From contig CAJXRZ010000033.1 of the NCBI GenBank assembly GCA_913060515.1, positions 1 to 64,000 of the forward strand: DNA of 64,000 bases, read 5' to 3'. The notes beneath the pieces were generated by a model. That model was not told the DNA's origin, did no database searches, and worked only from the letters and a program-made list of their open reading frames with translations. Both the position numbers and the translations under genes were made by a program. Shown here piece after piece: positions 1-8,462 of this stretch; the stretch's first letter is position 1, and each line of letters starts with the position of its first letter. Source of the DNA: an uncultured Pseudomonadota bacterium (GTDB lineage: Bacteria; Myxococcota_A; UBA796; CAJQPC01).

Positions 1-45
1 ACACTATCCTCTTCGTCGGCAGCGTCAGATGTGTATAAGAGACAG
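1..45 (+). other. Illumina Nextera adapter (not genomic)
   Basis: Bases 13-45 match the Nextera read-1 transposase adapter. They end in the 19-base mosaic end AGATGTGTATAAGAGACAG at 27-45. Bases 1-4 fit the end of the P5 primer, and bases 5-12 (TATCCTCT) match Nextera index S503. This is untrimmed library adapter at a contig edge. Genomic sequence begins at 46, and any reading frame starting before that is artificial. Bases 46-196 hold no gene that I can support. Confidence 0.97.
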
Positions 46-196
46 TCACTAAGCAAGCCCTGTGCCAACCCCAAGGAGCCCGATGCCATGGGGACCTCGC
101 TCCAAAAGGGTGGGGAAAATGTGTCGCAGTTGGGAGATCCGGACCCCGCCCTCAACCCTTGGCCAGAAGGATCCGAGAACAGAGCTTGGAGGATCC

Positions 197-1195
197 ATGC
201 TGGCCATTGCGCCCAAATCCGAAGGAATACGTCTGCAGGTCGAAGCCCTCTTGGCCGAGGGACCCGCCGATCTGCGCGACCTGGACCTGATTGGGGCAGA
301 TCTGAGCGAGCTGGACCTGAGCGGCTGCGAGCTCTCCGGACAGGACCTCTCCCAGTGCTCGATGCGAAAGACCCGCCTGGCACACGCCAAGCTGGTCGAC
401 GCCGTGCTCTACCAGGCCGACCTCCGAGAGGCCGAATTCCTGGGGGCAGACCTGAGCGGCGCCGACCTGTGCGAGGTGCAAGCCAAGGGCGCCGGCTTCG
501 GCCACGCCATCCTCAAACAGGCCCGCATGAGCGGTGGGCAGTTCGAACGCTGCAGCTTCAGCGGCGCCGACCTGGAGCAGGCCGACATCGCCACTGCGAA
601 CTTTGCCGAAGCCCGCCTGCGTGAGGTGAACCTCCGGGGGGTCGAAGGGATCCGCTCCAGCTTCAAGAGCGCCGACCTCAGCGAGGCCCAAGTCCACGGC
701 GCCAACTTCAGAGAGGTCGACCTGCGCGAGGCCAAGCTGACCCACATTCGCGGCTACGAGGAAGCCGTCTGGATCCTGGCCGACACCCGCCACGCCGACT
801 GGCGCGGCTCCAGCCTCTTCCGACGTCACATGATGGACGAGAACTACCTCTACGAGTTCCGCACCAGCTCCAGGGCCAACGCCATCGGCTACGCCATCTG
901 GGAGGCCACATCGGACTGCGGACGCAGCGCCAGCCGTTGGGGCATGTGGACCGCCTTCATCGCCGTATCCTTTGCCGGAATCTACGAAGGCATGGCCATC
1001 GACTACGGCGCGCATGAAGCACCCCTGTCCAGCCTGTACTTTTCCATCGTGACCCTCACGACCCTGGGCTTCGGGGACGTGCTGCCTGCCGACGGCTGGG
1101 CCCAGGGAGCGGTCTTGGTCGAGGTCGTACTCGGCTACGTAATGCTGGGCGGATTGCTCAGTATGTTCGCCAATAAAATGGCCAGGAGGGCCTGA
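197..1195 (+). CDS. Pentapeptide-repeat protein with C-terminal potassium-channel pore
   Basis: A 332-residue protein. Residues about 20-185 are A(D/N)L-type pentapeptide repeats, which fold as a right-handed quadrilateral beta-helix. A hydrophobic segment at about 235-260 follows, then a pore loop with the K+ selectivity-filter signature TTLGFGD at 288-294, then a last membrane helix. This is the two-helix ion-channel (Ion_trans_2) layout with a large soluble N-terminal domain. I chose the ATG at 197 because GGAGGA lies just upstream; the open frame continues further 5' without a better start. The stop overlaps the ATG of the next gene by one base, so the two are probably co-transcribed. Ion conduction is inferred from the filter motif. 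What the beta-helix senses or binds is unknown. Confidence 0.85.
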   Translation: MLAIAPKSEGIRLQVEALLAEGPADLRDLDLIGADLSELDLSGCELSGQDLSQCSMRKTRLAHAKLVDAVLYQADLREAEFLGADLSGADLCEVQAKGAGFGHAILKQARMSGGQFERCSFSGADLEQADIATANFAEARLREVNLRGVEGIRSSFKSADLSEAQVHGANFREVDLREAKLTHIRGYEEAVWILADTRHADWRGSSLFRRHMMDENYLYEFRTSSRANAIGYAIWEATSDCGRSASRWGMWTAFIAVSFAGIYEGMAIDYGAHEAPLSSLYFSIVTLTTLGFGDVLPADGWAQGAVLVEVVLGYVMLGGLLSMFANKMARRA

Positions 1196-2022
1196 TGTTT
1201 GCTGCACTCAAGCGCATGATGAGCGACAGCCCCACCAAGCTGATCGATGTCATTGGCGACGCACCGCTGCCTAGCTTTCCAAAGGTGGCCAACCAGGCCC
1301 TGGACAAGCTGCGAGACCCGGCGACCTCCCTGCGGGACGTGGGCACCATCTTGGAGCGGGACCCCAACATGAGTGTCTCTCTGCTCAGGACAGTGAACTC
1401 GGCGGCCTTTGGCTTGCGCCGGCCCTGCTCCAGCATTGGACACGCGGCCAGTTTGCTTGGGCGCACCCAGCTGGAAGGCTTGGTCTTGGCAGTGGCAGTG
1501 AAGTCCACCAGCCCCAAGCGCGTTCAAGGGGTGAACCGCACCCGCTTCTGGAAGACCGCTGCCCGTCGGGCTTCCATCGCGCGGGCCATCGCCACGGCCG
1601 TCAGCCCCCGCTTGGCCTCAGAGGCCTTCACCGCTGGACTGCTTCAGGATCTCGCGGTGCCGCTGATCGCCCAACGCAAGAAGGGCTACAGCGAAGTGCT
1701 GGCCGCGTGGCACGGCGGCGAAGGCGACCTCGATGACCTAGAAAAGCAGCGCTTTGGCTGGGATCACGCCGAGATCGGAGGACTGCTGGCCAAGAAGTGG
1801 ACCTTCCCCGAGGGCTTGCTGAACGCGATCAGCGGCCACCACAGCGCCGACGCTGACGCCCCATCGGGCATCGTGGGTCTGATCCACGAGAGCGCCAACG
1901 ACCTGGACCAGCTCATCGAGCAGGCCAACGCCCGCTATGGCATTCCCCGCGACAGTGTGGTCCTGGCCATCGCGACCGGAGACGCCGAGGCCGCCGGACT
2001 GCACGCCCTCTGGGCCAAGTGA
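1195..2022 (+). CDS. HDOD-domain signalling protein
   Basis: A 275-residue protein that is almost entirely one HDOD domain (residues about 20-215). It has the family's signature region RTVNSAAFGL followed by SSIGHAASLLG. HDOD proteins are relatives of HD phosphohydrolases that usually lack the metal ligands and act in bacterial regulation, often with two-component or cyclic-di-GMP systems. There is no receiver, GGDEF or EAL domain here, so it is a stand-alone HDOD protein. A strong AGGAGGG precedes the ATG, which overlaps the channel gene's stop (TGATG arrangement). The coupling suggests it works with the channel protein. The family call is firm; the role is unknown. Confidence 0.85.
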   Translation: MFAALKRMMSDSPTKLIDVIGDAPLPSFPKVANQALDKLRDPATSLRDVGTILERDPNMSVSLLRTVNSAAFGLRRPCSSIGHAASLLGRTQLEGLVLAVAVKSTSPKRVQGVNRTRFWKTAARRASIARAIATAVSPRLASEAFTAGLLQDLAVPLIAQRKKGYSEVLAAWHGGEGDLDDLEKQRFGWDHAEIGGLLAKKWTFPEGLLNAISGHHSADADAPSGIVGLIHESANDLDQLIEQANARYGIPRDSVVLAIATGDAEAAGLHALWAK

Positions 2023-2071
2023 ACTAGCCCTGCGTCCTGTGCGGTAGGCTGGGCACCTTAGGAGCCCTGTC

Positions 2072-3235
2072 TTGGCCGATCCCCGCCTCTGTCCAAGCTG
2101 CAGCCGGCCCAACGCCTCCCACCGGGTGGCCTGCCTGTACTGCGGCCACGCCATGCCCAACCCGACGGCAGCCCCACCGCCCAAGCGCCAGCGCCTCTCC
2201 CGGGAGCTGGACCGGGCCCTGGACAAGGCCTTGCGTGGGGGAAACCTTGGCCAAGTCGAGCAGGTCCTGGGCCAGATGGAGGACCCTCAACCCGCCGATG
2301 CACCGCGTCCCGAGCCCCGCGTGGTGCTCGCCTTTGAGCAACCACAGCCCGCCGTCCAAGATCCCGCCGAGCTGCTGGAGGCCTTGCATGCGCAGGTTGA
2401 TGAGGCGACCAAACACTGGGAGGAGGACCCTCGCGCGGCACAAGCCAGCCTGGCCCAAGCCGGAGCCATCCTGCGCTCTCTGCGAACCCTCGCCGACGCC
2501 TTGCCGGACCCCACCCCCATCGAGCTCCCTCCCTTTCGCCTCCCGGTGGCGCTGCTCATCGAGCCGCCCACAGACGTGGAGCAGGCTCCTGCGTTGGCCA
2601 AGTCCCTTGGGCTCGACTTGGCCTCGGCGCGCATGCATGCCCGAGCGGCACATCCAAAGGTCGTCCTGCGCTCCGGCAACCTTGGGGACATCCAAGACCG
2701 CGCCAGTCGGTACCGCGAACACTTCGGGCGCCCGGCTCGTCCAGTGCAGAAGCCGGAGCTGCTGGCCATCGGACGCCCCCTCACGGCCCTGCGCATCGAC
2801 ACGCTCTGGGAGCTCTCAAAGGGAGGTCACTGGGCTCTGGAGCCCGGAGAGATCCCACCCGGCGCAGGCAAAGCGTCCCAGCCACCCCGCTTCGAGCTGG
2901 CCGTGCCAGGCGAGGTCATCGTGGCCACCTACAGGCGGCGAGGCGATGCCCTGACCCCGAGCGGCGAGCGGCGCATCACCGTCACGGATCTGCACGGACC
3001 AGACTGCTTTGTGCGCGTAGTGGCTGGTCACTGCGCCCTGCCCCTCCCCGGAGAGAGCGCGCTTCGTGCCCACCGCGCTTGGCTCGACACTCTGAGCTGC
3101 CGCGTACTCGGTTCCCGCAGCTGCTCTCCAGGAGAGCCGCCGGATCCCAAGAGCCAAGGGCCTCTGGTGGCCACAGGCTGGGCCAACTTTGAGGAGCACA
3201 GCCGCGGCGCGAGGCTGCTGTATTTGGGGCACTAG
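2072..3235 (+). CDS. Hypothetical protein with N-terminal zinc ribbon
   Basis: A 387-residue protein whose first 30 residues hold a four-cysteine zinc ribbon (CPSC about 15 residues before CLYC). The next stretch is Pro/Ala/Glu-rich and helical, and the C-terminal two thirds match no family I recognise. No signal peptide or membrane segment is visible, so it is probably cytoplasmic. The start is a TTG at 2072 with TTAGGAG about 8 bases upstream; no ATG lies near the zinc ribbon. It follows the HDOD gene by 49 bp on the same strand. It is convergent with the next gene, and a 6-bp inverted repeat (ACTAGC at 3231-3236, GCTAGT at 3244-3249) spans the two stop codons. Confidence 0.7.
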   Translation: MADPRLCPSCSRPNASHRVACLYCGHAMPNPTAAPPPKRQRLSRELDRALDKALRGGNLGQVEQVLGQMEDPQPADAPRPEPRVVLAFEQPQPAVQDPAELLEALHAQVDEATKHWEEDPRAAQASLAQAGAILRSLRTLADALPDPTPIELPPFRLPVALLIEPPTDVEQAPALAKSLGLDLASARMHARAAHPKVVLRSGNLGDIQDRASRYREHFGRPARPVQKPELLAIGRPLTALRIDTLWELSKGGHWALEPGEIPPGAGKASQPPRFELAVPGEVIVATYRRRGDALTPSGERRITVTDLHGPDCFVRVVAGHCALPLPGESALRAHRAWLDTLSCRVLGSRSCSPGEPPDPKSQGPLVATGWANFEEHSRGARLLYLGH

Positions 3236-3244
3236 CCGCTTCCG

Positions 3245-4354
3245 CTAGTCGTGCTCAAGCCAGTACTTCGAGACCCCAGACTCCCGATGCACCGTTTCTC
3301 CCATCATCGGAGAGAGCAGCTGGATGCTGCGCTGCTCGGCCAACTCTGTCAGACGCTGAATCGGCTGATCCCAAGCGTGCATGGCCAAGCTGAAGGTGCC
3401 CCAGTGCACGGGCATCATGGTCTTGCCTTTGACCAGCTCGTGGACCCTGGCCGCGTTGTCCGGACCCAGGTGAATGTTGCCCCAGCTTGGGTGCCAGGCG
3501 CCGATCTCGATCATGGTCAGATCAAAACCACCAAAGCGCTCTCCGATCTCGGCAAAGCCGTCGTCCCAGGGCCCGGTGTCGCCGCTAAACCAAGCGCTGC
3601 TCTTGGGACCTTGGATGGCCCAAGAGGCCCAGAAGGTCTCCGCTGCTGCGCTGGGACCGCGGCCTTGGAAGTGGCGTGAGGGGGTGGCCGTGATGTTCAG
3701 ACCCTTGAACTGGGCAGCCTGCCACCAGTCCAGCTCCGTGATGCGCTCCGCGGGCACGCCCCAAGCCTCCAAGTGTGCGCCCACCCCCATGGTGGTCACC
3801 CACTGGGTCTTGCGCGCGGCCAGCTTCATGATGGTCGGGTAGTCCAAGTGGTCGTAGTGGTCGTGAGAGATCAAGATCACGTCCAGAGGGGGCAGATCCT
3901 CGGCGGCGACGGGGGCCGGGTGGAAACGCTTGGGCCCCATCCACGAGACCGGGGCTGCGCGGGGGCCAAAGACCGGGTCTGTGAGCACCAAGTGGCCGTC
4001 GATCTCCAGCAAGGTCGAGCTGTGTCCCAGCCAGGTCACGCGCAGATCCTCGCCCTTTCCAGGGACCAAGCTGCCCTTGGGGGGCATGAAGATGGGGTGG
4101 GCCGCCTTCGGCTCGCGCTGCTGCTTTCCAGAGATGAACTCCTTGGCCACGCTTCCAATCTCTTTGACGCCCTGAGGCGTCTCAATGGCGTTTAGAAAAC
4201 GGGTGCCATCGAAGTTGGGCGAGTCCTGAATGCGCTCCCGTCGCGCATCGACCACAGCTCCACCCAGTGCAGGCAAACCCAGCTTGGCTCCACAGGCTTG
4301 AGCTCCGGTGGCCTGGGCCAGGCTTTGGGGAAGAACAGTGGTGTCCCAGCTCAT
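3245..4354 (-). CDS. Metallo-beta-lactamase-fold hydrolase, UlaG/NAPE-PLD-like
   Basis: A 369-residue protein of the COG2220 type (UlaG / N-acyl-phosphatidylethanolamine phospholipase D-like). Visible family features are TWLGHSS then VLTDPVFGPRAAP, the metal-binding SHDHYDHLD, WFSGDTGPWDDGF in the middle, and the late histidine in MPVHWGTFSLA. These fit a di-metal hydrolase. NAPE-PLD-like members cleave phosphodiester bonds, but family members vary widely and the substrate cannot be read from sequence. The first 40 residues could be a weak export or spacer region. GGAG precedes the ATG by about 7 bases. It is divergent from the PhoD gene, with 75 bp between the start codons. Confidence 0.85.
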   Translation of the reverse strand: MSWDTTVLPQSLAQATGAQACGAKLGLPALGGAVVDARRERIQDSPNFDGTRFLNAIETPQGVKEIGSVAKEFISGKQQREPKAAHPIFMPPKGSLVPGKGEDLRVTWLGHSSTLLEIDGHLVLTDPVFGPRAAPVSWMGPKRFHPAPVAAEDLPPLDVILISHDHYDHLDYPTIMKLAARKTQWVTTMGVGAHLEAWGVPAERITELDWWQAAQFKGLNITATPSRHFQGRGPSAAAETFWASWAIQGPKSSAWFSGDTGPWDDGFAEIGERFGGFDLTMIEIGAWHPSWGNIHLGPDNAARVHELVKGKTMMPVHWGTFSLAMHAWDQPIQRLTELAEQRSIQLLSPMMGETVHRESGVSKYWLEHD

Positions 4355-4429
4355 GATTCGCTCCGCTTCTCGTGTTGTTCAACGCTTAGCTGCCCGCAAG
4401 TCACGCCCCGGCAAGGGCATACTTGCAAC

Positions 4430-5788
4430 ATGAAGCTCAACCGACGAAATTTTGTCCTGGCCAGCGGCGCCACCGCTCTGATGGCCTGCCGTGACCCAGA
4501 GGTCCAAGACAGCGCTCTCCCCAGCGGATCTCCAGAGCGCGGCCCAGAACCAGGCCCATGGACCCAAGCACCGGGCCAGGCCGACCCGAGCACCTTCGCG
4601 TGGTCTCTTCAAGTTGGAGACGTAGGACCGGACAACGCGATCTGCAGCTGCCGATGCACCCTGGAGAGCGGCACCCTACACCTCGTGAGAGCCGAGGGCG
4701 ATGACTGGGTAGAAGACCAGGAAGTCCCCGATGTTCAGGCCGTCAACGGCGTGCTTCGCCACACTCTGGAGGGCCTGGAGCCGGACACCGCATACCGACT
4801 GGTCTGGACCAGCTCGGATGGCAGCCTGCGCAGCCCCATCGGGCGCTTTCGCACCGCTCTGGACGCAGACCAGGACCGTGTCATCGTCTTTGGAGCCACC
4901 AGCTGCCTGGGCTACACCGGCGCGCCATGGCCCACCCTGAGCCACGCCGCCGAGAGCGAGCTGGACTTCTTCCTCTTGGGCGGGGATGCGGTCTACGCCG
5001 ACGGCAGCGTGACCCGAGCCGACTACGAGGCGGTGTGGGACGAGGCGATGTCCCGCCAGGGCCTGGTGGACCTGGGCGCCGGGACCTCCCTGGTGGTGGC
5101 CTGGGATGACCACGAGGTCGACAACGACTGGTACGAGGAGGACCTGGCCGAGGGCCAACTGCAGACGGCCATAGAGGTCTTCCGGGAGCGCATGCCCCAG
5201 CAAGAGGGCCCGGGAGGGAGCCTGTACCGCTCTCTGAAGTGGGGCCGAACCCTGGAGGTCTTCGTGCTGGACTGCCGCGGCGAGCGCGGTCCTGGCTGGC
5301 CCCAGATGATGAGCCCCGAGCAGCTCCAGTGGCTGATCGAAGGGGTGCAGGACAGCAGCGCGCGCTTCAAGGTGGTGCTCACCTCCATCCAGGTCACCGA
5401 CTGGAGCACGATGCTAAAGGACGCTCTGGACACCAGCCGTTGGAGCGGACATCCCGAGCAGCGCCAAGCCCTTCTGGAAGGGGTCGCGGAGGTGGAGGGG
5501 CTGCTCTGGGTGACGGGAGACATGCACTTCGGCGCCTTGAGCTACGTGGACCCAGAAGGCGGCATCGCAGCCCACCAAGTCGAGGTCATGGCTGGCCCAT
5601 CGGGCTCCCGGGTCAACCCCATTCCAGGCTTCTTCACAGGCGATAGCAGCCAGTACCCCCATGTCATCGCCGATGTGGATCTGTGGACCTGGTGCCGCTT
5701 TGTGTGCGATGCCGAGCTGGGCACGATCCTGGTCGAGTTCCGGGACAACAACAACGCCATCGTGGCCAGCGAGATCCTGGCGCTGTAG
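4430..5788 (+). CDS. phoD: PhoD-like alkaline phosphatase/phosphodiesterase, Tat lipoprotein
   Basis: A 452-residue protein. The N-terminus has a twin-arginine motif (NRRNFVLASG) followed by a lipobox ending in LMAC, so it looks Tat-exported and lipid-anchored. Residues about 50-140 resemble the fibronectin-like N-domain of PhoD enzymes. The catalytic part has WDDHEVDNDW, a LDCRGERGPGW stretch and WVTGDMHFG, as in the PhoD family, which hydrolyses phosphate mono- or diesters in the periplasm. I chose the ATG at 4430 because it begins directly at the signal peptide; the frame stays open upstream, but that sequence has no signal character. Phosphate starvation control is common for phoD genes, but I see no convincing Pho box here. 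Confidence 0.87.
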   Translation: MKLNRRNFVLASGATALMACRDPEVQDSALPSGSPERGPEPGPWTQAPGQADPSTFAWSLQVGDVGPDNAICSCRCTLESGTLHLVRAEGDDWVEDQEVPDVQAVNGVLRHTLEGLEPDTAYRLVWTSSDGSLRSPIGRFRTALDADQDRVIVFGATSCLGYTGAPWPTLSHAAESELDFFLLGGDAVYADGSVTRADYEAVWDEAMSRQGLVDLGAGTSLVVAWDDHEVDNDWYEEDLAEGQLQTAIEVFRERMPQQEGPGGSLYRSLKWGRTLEVFVLDCRGERGPGWPQMMSPEQLQWLIEGVQDSSARFKVVLTSIQVTDWSTMLKDALDTSRWSGHPEQRQALLEGVAEVEGLLWVTGDMHFGALSYVDPEGGIAAHQVEVMAGPSGSRVNPIPGFFTGDSSQYPHVIADVDLWTWCRFVCDAELGTILVEFRDNNNAIVASEILAL

Positions 5789-5812
5789 AAGGCCCGCAGC
5801 CAGGAAGCGCGC

Positions 5813-6664
5813 ATGCCCCAGAACCAGAGCCCTGTCCTCCACAGCATCTCCATCGGCCAGGGCCCCAAGCTCGCGCTGGTCCTGCATGGCATCTTGGGCT
5901 CAGGTCGGAACTGGATGAGCTTCGCCAAGTCCATGGCCGAACGCTGCCCAGAGTGGCGCTTTGAGCTGGTCGATCTGCGGGCCCATGGTCGCTCCCCCGT
6001 CTTCACTGGGCCGCACACAGTGGGCGCCTGCGCCGGCGACCTGAAGCGCTTCGTGGACGCCCTCACCCCAGCTCCCGGACAGGACGCACACCCCAGCACG
6101 GTCATCGGTCACTCCTTCGGCGGCAAGGTCGCCCTGGCCTACGGGCGGGACTTTAGCGAGGGCCTAGAGCAGGTGTGGGTACTGGACAGCCCGCCGAGCA
6201 ACCTGGCCTCGGATGTGGAGGACAGCGAAGTTGTGAGCGTGATTCGGGCCCTTCGCAGCATCCCGCTCCCCTTGGCCAAGCGAGACGAGCTCATTCCCCT
6301 GCTGGCCGAGCACGGCCTGAGCCGAGGCATCGCGCTCTGGATGACCACCAACTTGAAGCGGGAAGGCCAAGGGCTGGTCTGGCGCTTTGACTTGGACGCA
6401 GTGACCGAGCTCATCGGCGACTACTTCGTGCAGGACTTTTGGATCCTGCTGGAGCGCCCTCCCAGCGGACCGACTTGGCACATCGTGCAGGCGGAGCGCT
6501 CCGAGCGTTGGCGCCCAGAGGACGCCGAGCGCATCAACCAGCTGCCGGCCTGGAGTCCCGTGCACCACCACATGCTGGCCGAGAGCGGACACTGGGTGCA
6601 CGTGGACAACCCCACGGGACTGGAGGAGATCCTCCTACCCTGGCTCTCCGGAGAGAAGGCTTAG
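5813..6664 (+). CDS. Alpha/beta-fold hydrolase
   Basis: A 283-residue single-domain hydrolase with no signal peptide. Recognisable elements are the oxyanion region VLHGILGSGRNW, the nucleophile elbow GHSFGG (Ser nucleophile, about residue 103), and a late histidine in ESGHWVHVDNP. The layout resembles the YbfF / epoxide-hydrolase-like esterases. AGGAAG lies 5 bases before the ATG, and the gene follows phoD by 24 bp on the same strand, so the two may share a transcript. The substrate cannot be deduced. It is convergent with the histidine kinase gene, and the two ends share a perfect hairpin. Confidence 0.85.
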   Translation: MPQNQSPVLHSISIGQGPKLALVLHGILGSGRNWMSFAKSMAERCPEWRFELVDLRAHGRSPVFTGPHTVGACAGDLKRFVDALTPAPGQDAHPSTVIGHSFGGKVALAYGRDFSEGLEQVWVLDSPPSNLASDVEDSEVVSVIRALRSIPLPLAKRDELIPLLAEHGLSRGIALWMTTNLKREGQGLVWRFDLDAVTELIGDYFVQDFWILLERPPSGPTWHIVQAERSERWRPEDAERINQLPAWSPVHHHMLAESGHWVHVDNPTGLEEILLPWLSGEKA

Positions 6665-6679
6665 CGTCGGCCTTCTCTC
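6651..6679. terminator. Hairpin shared by two convergent gene ends
   Basis: GAGAGAAGGC (6651-6660) and GCCTTCTCTC (6670-6679) form a perfect 10-bp stem with a 9-base loop. The hydrolase stop codon (6662-6664) lies in the loop, and two of the three bases of the kinase stop codon (6678-6680) lie in the right arm. It could act as a bidirectional transcription or RNA 3' end. It lacks a U-tract on either strand, so it is not a textbook intrinsic terminator. Confidence 0.5.
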
Positions 6680-8423
6680 AGCTGGCAGCCCGCTGCAGAA
6701 AGACCAGCTCCTGAAGCAGCAGCTTGAGGTCCTCCATGCGAACCGGCTTGGGCACAAAGCCGTCCATTCCGGCCTCCGCGGCTGCCCGTCGGTCCTCGGG
6801 CATGGTGCCCGCGGTCATGGCCACGATGTACTGCTCGGAGCCCTCGCTGCGGGCCGTGCGGGTGGCCTCCAAGCCGTCCATCACCGGCATGTGGCAGTCC
6901 ATGAGCACCACGTCCCAGCGCTCCTGACGCATCTTGTCCAAAGCCTCGGCCCCGTTTGGAACGATCACCGGGTCCAAGCCGAAGTGCTCCAACATCCGTC
7001 GGGCGACCACCTGATTGACCAGGTTGTCCTCGGCGACCAGCACGCGCATGTTCGCGGGCAACTGGAAGAACATGGCCTTGGTGTCCTCGATTTTGGGGGC
7101 CTGGCAGCTATGGGCTCGCACCGAAAAGCCAAAGCAGCTGCCCATCCCTGGCGCGGAATGAAGCTCTACCCCTCCTCCCATCAGCTCCACCAGCCGGCGG
7201 GAGATGGCCAAGCCCAAGCCGGTGCCCCCGAATCGGCGCGTGGTCGAGGCGTCGGCCTGGGTAAAGGCGTGCCAGAGTTGCCCCTGTTTCTCCAAGGGAA
7301 TGCCAATGCCGGTGTCTTGGACCTCGAAGCGCAGCATCTCGTCGTAGCGCATCACGCGAACCTCGACGTAGCCCGCAGGGGTGAACTTGATGGCGTTGCC
7401 GATCAGGTTCAGGAGCACCTGACGAATGCGCGTAGGGTCGCCCATCACCCACCCGACGTCCTTCTCTACGAGGCGCAGCTCCAGCTCTTTGGACCGCGCC
7501 GCCTCACCCAGGAGCTCGAAGACCTGCTCCACAAGCTGCCGCCCCGTGAAAGGCACCAGCTCCAGCTCCAGGCGGCCCGCTTCGATCTTGGAGAAGTCGA
7601 GGATGTCATTGAGCAACGCGACCAGGCTCTGCCCGGAGCTGCGCACAGCCTTCAGTGTGCTGGCCTGTTCCGGGCTCAGCTCGCCGTCCTCCAGGAGGAC
7701 CTGGGTCAGACCCAAGACGCCATTCATCGGGGTGCGCAGCTCGTGGCTCATGTTGGCCAGGAAGCTCGATTTTGCCCGAGAGGCGTCATCGGCTTTCTGT
7801 CGCGCTTCCTGCAGCTGCTCCTGCTGTAGCTCCGAGAGGCTGTACTGGAACCACGCCATCCCCAGGAAGAAGAACAGCAAGGTGGACTGGGCGAACACCA
7901 CACTGCCAAGGCTGGTTGGATCGACCGGGGGCGGCTGAGGCAAGTCTGGCTGATTCTGAATCCATCCGAAAACCACGAAGACGGAGACGACCGCCAAACC
8001 CCAGAAGGCGGCCCGCTTCGGCCCTCGCAGTGCCAAGGCCGCCACCGGGATGCACGCCATGTAGCTAGCTGTCACCCCCTCCCGGATGCCCCCGGTCTCC
8101 CAGAGCACCCAGCAGATGTAGATCATGCACATCGCCAGGGTCCAGCGGACAACCCAAGCTATCGAAGAGCCACTCCGAAAGGCGTAGTTCAAGCCAAGGG
8201 TGAACGCGCAGACGAGCAAGCCGAAGGTGGCCTGCGGCCACTGGCCCACCAGCGCCATGTTGACGACGCTCAGGCCCCCGACAAGGAGGATCATGACGTG
8301 CAGGCCGGCCAACAGGTAGGCCGAACGCTGCTGGGTCGCATCCTCGAGCACAGACTTGGGAATTGCCCGGTCCAGCAAGGACAGGATTCGGACAATGGGC
8401 TGCTGGGTCGTACTGGAGGTCAC
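6678..8423 (-). CDS. Hybrid sensor histidine kinase with receiver domain
   Basis: A 581-residue membrane kinase. Residues about 38-200 contain roughly six hydrophobic segments as the sensor part. A coiled coil leads to the dimerisation/phosphoacceptor domain with MSHELRTPMNG (His 227). The ATPase domain shows the N-box (NLIGNAIKF), DTGIGIP and GGTGLGLAISRRL. The last 120 residues form a receiver with its phospho-aspartate in VLMDCHMPVMDG (about residue 509) and the conserved Lys in VPKPV. There is no separate response regulator next door, so the output partner is probably elsewhere. The start is a GTG at 8423 without a strong ribosome site. The signal sensed is unknown. Confidence 0.9.
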   Translation of the reverse strand: MTSSTTQQPIVRILSLLDRAIPKSVLEDATQQRSAYLLAGLHVMILLVGGLSVVNMALVGQWPQATFGLLVCAFTLGLNYAFRSGSSIAWVVRWTLAMCMIYICWVLWETGGIREGVTASYMACIPVAALALRGPKRAAFWGLAVVSVFVVFGWIQNQPDLPQPPPVDPTSLGSVVFAQSTLLFFFLGMAWFQYSLSELQQEQLQEARQKADDASRAKSSFLANMSHELRTPMNGVLGLTQVLLEDGELSPEQASTLKAVRSSGQSLVALLNDILDFSKIEAGRLELELVPFTGRQLVEQVFELLGEAARSKELELRLVEKDVGWVMGDPTRIRQVLLNLIGNAIKFTPAGYVEVRVMRYDEMLRFEVQDTGIGIPLEKQGQLWHAFTQADASTTRRFGGTGLGLAISRRLVELMGGGVELHSAPGMGSCFGFSVRAHSCQAPKIEDTKAMFFQLPANMRVLVAEDNLVNQVVARRMLEHFGLDPVIVPNGAEALDKMRQERWDVVLMDCHMPVMDGLEATRTARSEGSEQYIVAMTAGTMPEDRRAAAEAGMDGFVPKPVRMEDLKLLLQELVFLQRAAS

Positions 8424-8462
8424 GCCCCTCTTATCGGTGACTCGGGGCGTGGCTTGAGCGAG

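Noticed and set aside
27-45. Tn5 mosaic end as evidence of a natural transposon
   Set aside because: It is joined to index and P5 sequence at the contig edge, so it is library adapter.
31-624. Open frame starting at base 31
   Set aside because: Its start lies in the Nextera adapter, and it runs out of frame across the pentapeptide gene.
152-1207. Long minus-strand frame opposite the pentapeptide gene
   Set aside because: It is a mirror of the repeated coding sequence and high GC, with no ribosome site or domain.
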